DNA from: Candidatus Aegiribacteria sp.
GTDB taxonomy: Bacteria > Fermentibacterota > Fermentibacteria > Fermentibacterales > JCC-6
Length of the DNA stretch: 7,698 bases
Direction of reading: 5' to 3'
Assembly (NCBI GenBank): GCA_030640155.1
Contig: DAOWJX010000213.1
Coordinates: 1-7,698 of the forward strand
Position 1 is the stretch's first letter; every line of letters begins with the position of its first letter. The translations under genes and the position numbers were made by a program. Under the pieces are notes generated by a model. It was given only the letters and a program-made list of their open reading frames with translations, had not been told where the DNA came from and searched no databases. Positions 1-4,916 of this stretch are shown here, piece after piece.

Positions 1-666
1 AAAGCCGGAAAGAAGATTGTTTCCAACTACCATGGTCTTGATCTCAGGATGAGGGGGGCAATACGTCCTGTGTGGGAAGCAACTGACCTTCACCTTACCT
101 GTGAATTCGACCTTTACCAGAGGTACCCTGAACTTGAATATCTTTTTCTTCCCTTTGACCAGGATGCGTTACCGAAAGCGAATCCTCCTGAAGGAAAAGT
201 TCGTATCTGTCATGCCCCGAGAATTCGGTCTGTAAAGGGTACAGAAGAAATAATCACTGCCGTTGAAGAGCTGTCCCGGGAGATCCCCGTAGAGCTTGTG
301 CTGATTGAGAGGATGTCTCATTCGGAAGCCATCCGGATGAAGGCTTCGTGCCATATTGCTGTTGATCAGGTAGCAAGCGGAGATATGGGCTACGGTGTCA
401 ATTCACTTGAAAGTCTTTCTATGGGAATCACAACAGTGACCAATCTTTCTCAGGCATATCAGGAATTCATTCCGGAACACCCTTTTGTTCTTACAAAACC
501 TGAAACACTGAAACGCGATCTGCGTGAACTGATACTGGATAAGGATCTGAGGGAAAAGCATGCAATCGCCGGTCCGGCGTGGATTCGGGCACGGCACCAC
601 TGGCTGTCAGTGGCAGAGGAAATACACAGGATTTACCGGGAACGGGGCTGGGAGAATCCCCAATGA
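1..666 (+). CDS. Glycosyltransferase, GT4-like (5'-truncated, C-terminal 221 residues)
   Basis: The reading frame is open from base 1 and ends at TGA 664-666, so the start lies upstream. The ATG at 49 is internal, because the 16 codons before it read as conserved protein (KKIVSNYHGLDLR, like the YHG-x-DLR segment of related GT4 enzymes). Visible in order: a CHAP segment followed by KGT (fragment residues about 70-81), typical of the hinge and start of the C-terminal nucleotide-sugar-binding Rossmann domain; VDQ at about 121-123; and GYGVNSLESLSMG ending near 142, where the Glu of LESLSMG matches the conserved donor-contacting Glu of the GT-B fold. GT4 enzymes move a sugar from a nucleotide donor onto a growing glycan at the cytoplasmic membrane face. 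Donor and acceptor cannot be told from the sequence. It sits 19 nt before the flippase gene, which fits repeat-unit assembly. About half of a usual 350-400-residue protein is present. Confidence 0.85.
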   Translation, partial: KAGKKIVSNYHGLDLRMRGAIRPVWEATDLHLTCEFDLYQRYPELEYLFLPFDQDALPKANPPEGKVRICHAPRIRSVKGTEEIITAVEELSREIPVELVLIERMSHSEAIRMKASCHIAVDQVASGDMGYGVNSLESLSMGITTVTNLSQAYQEFIPEHPFVLTKPETLKRDLRELILDKDLREKHAIAGPAWIRARHHWLSVAEEIHRIYRERGWENPQ

Positions 667-685
667 AAGTGAAGTATTAAACATA

Positions 686-2107
686 ATGCTGCACACTGAT
701 GCTAAAAGGGATCTGTCGCGGGAATCGATATTCTACGCCGCAGCTCTGATTTTCAGTGGTCTCGTTCAGGTAGCCTTTCTTCCTTTTTTCTCTAGATTCC
801 TGACTGCTGATGCTGCAGGTGAACTCGGTTCACTGAGAATCATCTCGGAAGCCATCGCCGGAATAGTAGTGCTTGGCCTTCCCACTGCACTGATCAGAGC
901 GTGGCAGAGGACAGCGAATCACAGGGCAGTTCTTATTCGAGGCATCGTTTTTCCTGCTGTTCCGGCTCTATTGATGGCTCTGCTGGTTCTTCTGCTTCAT
1001 GGATCCCTTAAATCATTCCTTCATCTGCAGCATCCTAACTACCTGATCCACGCTGTTCTCCTCGGAATCGGAGTTGCCTACGTGCAGCTGTCTCTGTCTT
1101 TCCCAAGGGCGGATGGTCTGGCAGGTCGATATCTCCTGCTGCAGATAATCCGCGGATTTCTTGCTCTTGGGGCGCTTGCTCTTTTCCTTTATGCCTGTTC
1201 TTTCAATGCGATTCCCTCTTTCCTGACAGCAAGATGGGCTCCCTCCTTCCTGATCGCTGCCGTGGCGATAATCATGATGTGGAAAAGAACAGCCGGTTCG
1301 GAGAGAACTGAGAAGCCGTCAACACTGAGCAGTGATATACTTGGTTTCAGTATACCTCTGATTCCGGCTACGCTATCCATGATCGTGCTTTCATCAGCTG
1401 ACATGTTCATGCTGAGAAACATCTATCCCGATCTTGCGGAAAGTGGATATTACGAATGGGCAAGCCGTGCCTGCCTTGTTCTCATGCCGATGATTCTGGG
1501 TTTCGATATGGCATGGAAGCGCTTCATTTTCAGGAAACGGAGAACCGGCGGAAACCTTGCAGAACTGGGCAGAGCAGGACTGCTTTTCATGGTTATGGTT
1601 AACTGGACTGCCCTTCTTCTTGCGATGTCATCTCCATGGATTGTGGGTCTGATCGGGGGCGGGAATTTCTTGCCTTCCCTGCGCGTACTGCCCACGCTTG
1701 CAGGAGCAAGCGCCATGTTCGGGCTGTTCCTTGTTTCTCAGACTGGTTGTCTTCTTACAGGTCAGACCAGATATATTGCGGGCATGACACTTTTCGGCGC
1801 TATTCTGAATATAGGATTCAATTTTAGATTGATACCCGTAGCGGGTGCGCTGGGAGCGGCTTTCGCTACTCTCGGCACAAATCTATTCATGGCCCTGAGT
1901 CTTTTCTGGCTTGGCAGAAAGGTTTTTCCGATAAGTTTCTTTGCAGTTGCACTGACTGTAATATTACCGATTTCCTACGGTCCTCTGGCTACGCTTGACG
2001 CCGGCTTTCGATCGGCAATTGTCCTTATCGGAACTGTCATCACAATTTTTATTATCGCTGTTCTCAGAAGGTTGGGAACCACGCTTAAGGAAGGCTTTTC
2101 TGAATGA
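686..2107 (+). CDS. Wzx-like polysaccharide flippase (MOP/MATE superfamily)
   Basis: A 473-residue, very hydrophobic protein with about 12-14 predicted membrane segments, by eye near residues 15-36, 52-72, 86-106, 119-139, 150-170, 186-199, 218-240, 260-276, 298-316, 334-355, 364-384, 388-410, 414-434 and 442-462. Length and layout match O-antigen/exopolysaccharide flippases, which move undecaprenyl-linked repeat units across the inner membrane. The segment ILNIGFNFRLIPVAGALGAA (about 373-392) is the family's usual N-x-x-x-N-x-x-LIP-x-x-G-x-x-GAA pattern. A longer frame reaches back to an ATG at 560, but that overlaps the upstream gene by more than 100 nt and reads as non-membrane, low-quality sequence. 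The ATG at 686 is the only ATG/GTG/TTG start after that gene's stop and immediately precedes the membrane region. Its purine stretch GAAAGTGAAG (665-674) is a weak ribosome site, so initiation may depend on coupling. The stop overlaps the next start (ATGA). Substrate unknown. Confidence 0.88.
   Translation: MLHTDAKRDLSRESIFYAAALIFSGLVQVAFLPFFSRFLTADAAGELGSLRIISEAIAGIVVLGLPTALIRAWQRTANHRAVLIRGIVFPAVPALLMALLVLLLHGSLKSFLHLQHPNYLIHAVLLGIGVAYVQLSLSFPRADGLAGRYLLLQIIRGFLALGALALFLYACSFNAIPSFLTARWAPSFLIAAVAIIMMWKRTAGSERTEKPSTLSSDILGFSIPLIPATLSMIVLSSADMFMLRNIYPDLAESGYYEWASRACLVLMPMILGFDMAWKRFIFRKRRTGGNLAELGRAGLLFMVMVNWTALLLAMSSPWIVGLIGGGNFLPSLRVLPTLAGASAMFGLFLVSQTGCLLTGQTRYIAGMTLFGAILNIGFNFRLIPVAGALGAAFATLGTNLFMALSLFWLGRKVFPISFFAVALTVILPISYGPLATLDAGFRSAIVLIGTVITIFIIAVLRRLGTTLKEGFSE
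2087..2094 (+). promoter_or_regulatory. Ribosome binding site for the GT2 gene
   Basis: AAGGAAGG lies 9 nt before ATG 2104, inside the last codons of the flippase gene. It supports the start that overlaps the flippase stop by 4 nt (ATGA, 2104-2107). Confidence 0.7.
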
Positions 2108-3045
2108 GACCGGAAATATCCGTACAGATACCCGTAAAGGATGGGGGAGAAAATTTCCGGATTACTCTGGAAAGCCTCAGGAACCAGGATGCAGGAGAGA
2201 TTCCATGGGAGTTAATTGTAATTGATGATGGCAGCAGCGTTCCTGTCGAGCAAAAGTTCGACCTTACTTTTCCGGAAGAAGTCAGTGTAAAGGTGATCCG
2301 GCGTGAAACCAGCGGGAACAGACCGGCTGCCCGTAACAGAGGCTGGCAGGAGGCATCCGCTCCTTTATCATTCATCTCGGATGGTGATATCCGCTTTCCC
2401 TCTGACATATTGAGAAAGCACCTTGAGATGCATCGTGAAGGATATGGGGACGTTATCATGGGTGCAAGGATCAACGCCTGGAAGAAAGATTCTTCACCAT
2501 GGCAGAAATGGTTCGATACCAGGGCCATGGGAAATAGAGAGGCTGGTAGATTCCCCCCGCGGTATTTCATTACCGGTAATTTAAGCCTTCCGACAGAACT
2601 TCTGGAGTCTACAGGCGGTTTTGATCCACGCATCGATCGGTATGGGGGTGAGGATACTGAATTAGGATTTCGACTTGCCGGACAGGGAGCCACGTTCTAC
2701 TGGGACCCGGATCTCAGAGTTGACCATCTCGACACAGTGACAGTGCGTGAGCATTCACGAAAAATGATCGAGTATGGAAGTTCAGGGTTGAAATACACAT
2801 TGAAAAAAATACCTGAATCATCAGGTATGCTTGGCAGTGGCTGGATCAAACCGCTTTTTGATGCTCCAGCTTATCCCTGCACCGTATTAATGAGACTTGT
2901 AACAAAAATAGCACTCCTCCCTCCAGTATACAGATGCGTACTTGCCTGGATGGAGAAAGCAGGAGCGCCGAGATTTCTGTTTACTTATCTTTCTGTGGGA
3001 GCGTGCCTCATGGGGTTGACCGGAAAGGATTTCGAGAAACAGTGA
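2104..3045 (+). CDS. Family 2 glycosyltransferase
   Basis: A 313-residue GT-A-fold inverting glycosyltransferase. Visible motifs: N-terminal strand ISVQIPVKDGG (5-15); IVIDDGS (38-44), the nucleotide-binding DDGS; ISDGDIRF (91-98), the DXD-type metal site, here written DGD; TGNLS (157-161); GGFD (171-174); and GGEDTELGFRL (181-191), whose ED pair holds the likely catalytic base. The C-terminal 55 residues carry two hydrophobic stretches (about 258-275 and 291-305), suggesting membrane association. This fits a lipid-linked acceptor. The donor sugar cannot be inferred. The start is fixed by the 4-nt overlap with the flippase stop and an AAGGAAGG site. The 3' end overlaps murB in the same way (GTGA). 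Length is normal for soluble or peripheral GT2 enzymes of polysaccharide loci. Family assignment is firm; specificity is open. Confidence 0.92.
   Translation: MRPEISVQIPVKDGGENFRITLESLRNQDAGEIPWELIVIDDGSSVPVEQKFDLTFPEEVSVKVIRRETSGNRPAARNRGWQEASAPLSFISDGDIRFPSDILRKHLEMHREGYGDVIMGARINAWKKDSSPWQKWFDTRAMGNREAGRFPPRYFITGNLSLPTELLESTGGFDPRIDRYGGEDTELGFRLAGQGATFYWDPDLRVDHLDTVTVREHSRKMIEYGSSGLKYTLKKIPESSGMLGSGWIKPLFDAPAYPCTVLMRLVTKIALLPPVYRCVLAWMEKAGAPRFLFTYLSVGACLMGLTGKDFEKQ
2803..2828 (-). terminator. Possible minus-strand hairpin with T-tract inside the GT2 gene
   Basis: ATACCTGA (2809-2816) and TCAGGTAT (2821-2828) are perfect 8-bp inverted arms around the 4-nt loop ATCA. A run of seven A at 2803-2809 precedes them on the plus strand, so on the minus strand the hairpin is followed by a T-tract, the order of an intrinsic terminator. 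The stem has only three GC pairs of eight, so it is weak. It lies wholly in coding sequence (residues about 234-242 of the GT2 protein) and may be chance. Confidence 0.22.
3022..3029 (+). promoter_or_regulatory. Ribosome binding site supporting the GTG start of murB
   Basis: GGAAAGGA ends 12 nt before GTG 3042, slightly long spacing. A second purine stretch, GAGAAA (3034-3039), lies closer. Together with the GTGA overlap this favours GTG 3042 over an in-frame ATG at 2934. Confidence 0.5.
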
Positions 3046-3962
3046 ATAAAGTTGCTGCTGATCTCCTTAAGGAGCGATATCCGGACGCTGTCCGGTCAAT
3101 TCAGCTGAGCGAATGGACAACCTGGCAGGTCGGAGGCCCTGCAATCTCAATTGTTGTATCTTCCACAGGGATGCTGTCTGATCTGCTCGGTGTTCTGCGG
3201 CAGGAAGGTATTCAATGGTTTCTTATCGGGCGCGGATCGAACATACTTGCTTCGGACGATGGCTGCAGTTCCATTATTATCAGACTTGCGGGTGATCTTG
3301 CTGCTGTCAGGTGGGAGCATTCAGGCAGCAGATGGAAACTCTCCTGCGGCGGCGGAACCAGATTCCCTTCTCTGTCAGGTGTTGCCTGCAGCAAAGGGGC
3401 TTCAGGACTCACGTTCGCGATTGGAATACCGGGAACCGTTGGAGGGGCGGTATTTATGAATGCCGGTGCTTATGGCAGTTCGATCAAAGATATTCTGACA
3501 GAAGTTGATGTTGTAGATTCTGATGGAAACGAGAGGGTTATCAGAAACACGGATTGCAGTTTTTCCTATAGATCAAGCAGGTTTCAGAAAGAAGCATTGA
3601 TCGTGACGGGGGCCATGTTCCTGCTGAATGAGGCAGACCCTGCAGCGCTCAAATCGGAAGCCAGACGCATACTTCAAATGCGCAGGGAGAAGTTTCCTCT
3701 TGAGTATCCGAATGCGGGGAGCGTGTTCCGCAAACCCCTCGAAGGCCCCCCTCCGGGGAAACTTATTGAGGACTCAGGTCTGAAAGGGAGAACAGTCGGA
3801 GGTGCTATGGTGTCAGAAAAGCATGCGAATTTCATAGTGAACACGGGACATGCTTCATCGTATGACATACTGAAACTTGTGAATGTGGTGCGGGAAGAGG
3901 TTTTTTCGATGAGTGGTATCCTCCTGAAAGAGGAAATCCGTTACCTCGGGCGGGGGGGTTAA
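3042..3962 (+). CDS. murB: UDP-N-acetylenolpyruvoylglucosamine reductase
   Basis: MurB reduces UDP-GlcNAc-enolpyruvate to UDP-N-acetylmuramate with NADPH and FAD (EC 1.3.1.98), a cytoplasmic step of peptidoglycan precursor synthesis. Counting from the GTG start (306 residues): TTWQVGGPA (26-34) and LIGRGSNILASD (61-72) of the FAD-binding half; GIPGTVGGAVFMNAGAYG (128-145), the FAD pyrophosphate region; YRSSRF (176-181); NAGSVFRKP (224-232), with Ser227 as the expected proton donor; SEKHANFIVN (258-267); and EEIRYLG near the end, Glu298 matching the C-terminal catalytic Glu. All key residues are present. Length and the GSVF-x-x-P form indicate the shorter type II MurB. An ATG at 2934 is in frame but would overlap the GT2 gene by 112 nt and adds residues with no MurB similarity, so GTG 3042 (GTGA overlap) is preferred. 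Its placement between a glycosyltransferase and a sugar-nucleotide reductase, without murC or ddl, is unusual. Confidence 0.95.
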   Translation: MNKVAADLLKERYPDAVRSIQLSEWTTWQVGGPAISIVVSSTGMLSDLLGVLRQEGIQWFLIGRGSNILASDDGCSSIIIRLAGDLAAVRWEHSGSRWKLSCGGGTRFPSLSGVACSKGASGLTFAIGIPGTVGGAVFMNAGAYGSSIKDILTEVDVVDSDGNERVIRNTDCSFSYRSSRFQKEALIVTGAMFLLNEADPAALKSEARRILQMRREKFPLEYPNAGSVFRKPLEGPPPGKLIEDSGLKGRTVGGAMVSEKHANFIVNTGHASSYDILKLVNVVREEVFSMSGILLKEEIRYLGRGG

Positions 3963-3965
3963 GAT

Positions 3966-4916
3966 ATGGCGGTCGGAGAGTGTTACACTGATAACAGGCT
4001 TGAGTCCGGGGCAATTCTCGTAACCGGGGCAGGCGGGTTTGTAGGCAGTCACCTCATGAGTGAACTCGCAATGGGTGAAGGAGATATAGCAGTTGATATT
4101 TCGACTGATTTCCAGGCTCCTTCAGGAGTAAAGAAGATTATTTGGAATCTCCCTTCTGAAGCTCCTGAAGCGCTGGGAGAGGTTCGGTATATAATTCATC
4201 TGGCGGCAATGAGTTCAGTCTCACGATCCCTGAAGGAAGTACATAAAGCATACGAGATCAATCTCATGGGAACTATTTCAATTCTCGAGTATATGGTTTC
4301 ACATTGTCCGGAAGCCAGACTTCTTATGATCAGCTCCGCCGAGGTCTACAAACCTACTGACGATCTGATTACTGAAAACAGTGAAATCGGCCCACGAAAC
4401 CCTTACGGCACTACCAAGGCCGCAGCGGAAATAGCGGCATTTCAGTTTGCAGGGAATTACAATCTGGATATAGTACTTGCCCGTTCATTTCCTCATTATG
4501 GCCCAGGACAATCCGGAGATTTCGCGTTTCCGGCATTCTGCAGGCGTATCATCGAGGCAGCCAGAAGTGAGTCAGGGCGAATACGTGTTGGAAACCTCAA
4601 ACCTGTTCGTGACTATCTTTATGTAACGGATGTAGCGAGAGCATACCGGTATATCCTTAACAGAGGTCAGTCCGGCAGCATTTATAACGTTTGCTCAGGA
4701 ACAGGAAACAGCATTGGAGATATGGTTAACATGCTTATTGAAATTTCCGGACATGATATTACACTTGAAGTTGACCCGGAACTGTTCCGGCCGGTTGATG
4801 TAGAATTTCAGGTTGGCGATCCGTCAAGGCTGAACTCTTTACTCGGCTGGAAACCGGAAGTCAGCAGAAATGCAGGTCTGAGCAGACTGTTTTCATGGTG
4901 GGAGGAGAGAATATGA
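3966..4916 (+). CDS. NAD(P)-dependent epimerase/dehydratase, Rmd-like (GDP-4-dehydro-6-deoxymannose reductase family)
   Basis: A 316-residue extended SDR. Visible: cofactor motif TGAGGFVGSHL (20-30), HLAA (78-81), catalytic Ser in MISSAEVY (121-128), and catalytic YGTTK with Tyr147 and Lys151. The C-terminal half resembles Rmd reductases: SFPHYGPGQ (174-182), VGNLKPVRDYLYVTDVARAY (208-227), YNVCSG (240-245), DPELFRPVDVE (270-280) and LLGWKPE (292-298). Rmd reduces GDP-4-dehydro-6-deoxy-D-mannose to GDP-D-rhamnose; other NDP-4-keto-hexose reductases or epimerases share these motifs, so the exact substrate is an inference. Oddities: the usual FNH-x-GPGQ reads FPHYGPGQ, and about 15 residues precede the first strand where most relatives begin at once. 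The start follows the murB stop by 3 nt and is in the same frame; the only ribosome-site candidate is the G-rich end of murB. The stop overlaps the propeller gene by 4 nt. Confidence 0.85.
   Translation: MAVGECYTDNRLESGAILVTGAGGFVGSHLMSELAMGEGDIAVDISTDFQAPSGVKKIIWNLPSEAPEALGEVRYIIHLAAMSSVSRSLKEVHKAYEINLMGTISILEYMVSHCPEARLLMISSAEVYKPTDDLITENSEIGPRNPYGTTKAAAEIAAFQFAGNYNLDIVLARSFPHYGPGQSGDFAFPAFCRRIIEAARSESGRIRVGNLKPVRDYLYVTDVARAYRYILNRGQSGSIYNVCSGTGNSIGDMVNMLIEISGHDITLEVDPELFRPVDVEFQVGDPSRLNSLLGWKPEVSRNAGLSRLFSWWEERI
4901..4909 (+). promoter_or_regulatory. Strong Shine-Dalgarno for the propeller gene
   Basis: GGAGGAGAG begins 12 nt before ATG 4913 (7 nt after GGAGG), the best ribosome site in the window. 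It sits in the last codons of the Rmd-like gene and decides the start: the upstream in-frame ATG 4895 precedes this site and has no comparable one. Confidence 0.8.

Noticed and set aside
483..498. Inverted repeat TTTTGT-TCTT-ACAAAA
   Set aside because: Only 6 bp and almost all A/T, inside coding sequence; expected by chance.
560..685. Extended N-terminus of the flippase from ATG 560
   Set aside because: Overlaps the upstream glycosyltransferase by over 100 nt and encodes a polar stretch unlike flippases; ATG 686 fits the family.
667..685. Possible promoter between the first glycosyltransferase and the flippase gene
   Set aside because: Only 19 nt, with no convincing -35/-10 pair; the genes read as one operon.
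2085..2693. 202-residue open frame on the minus strand
   Set aside because: Lies over the well-supported GT2 gene; rich in Ser/Pro/Arg with no recognisable domain, so a shadow frame.
2934..3041. Extended N-terminus of MurB from ATG 2934
   Set aside because: Overlaps the GT2 gene by 112 nt and has no MurB-like residues; GTG 3042 with a GTGA overlap is better.
4895..4912. Propeller start at ATG 4895
   Set aside because: It lies upstream of the strong GGAGGAGAG site, which is correctly spaced only for ATG 4913.
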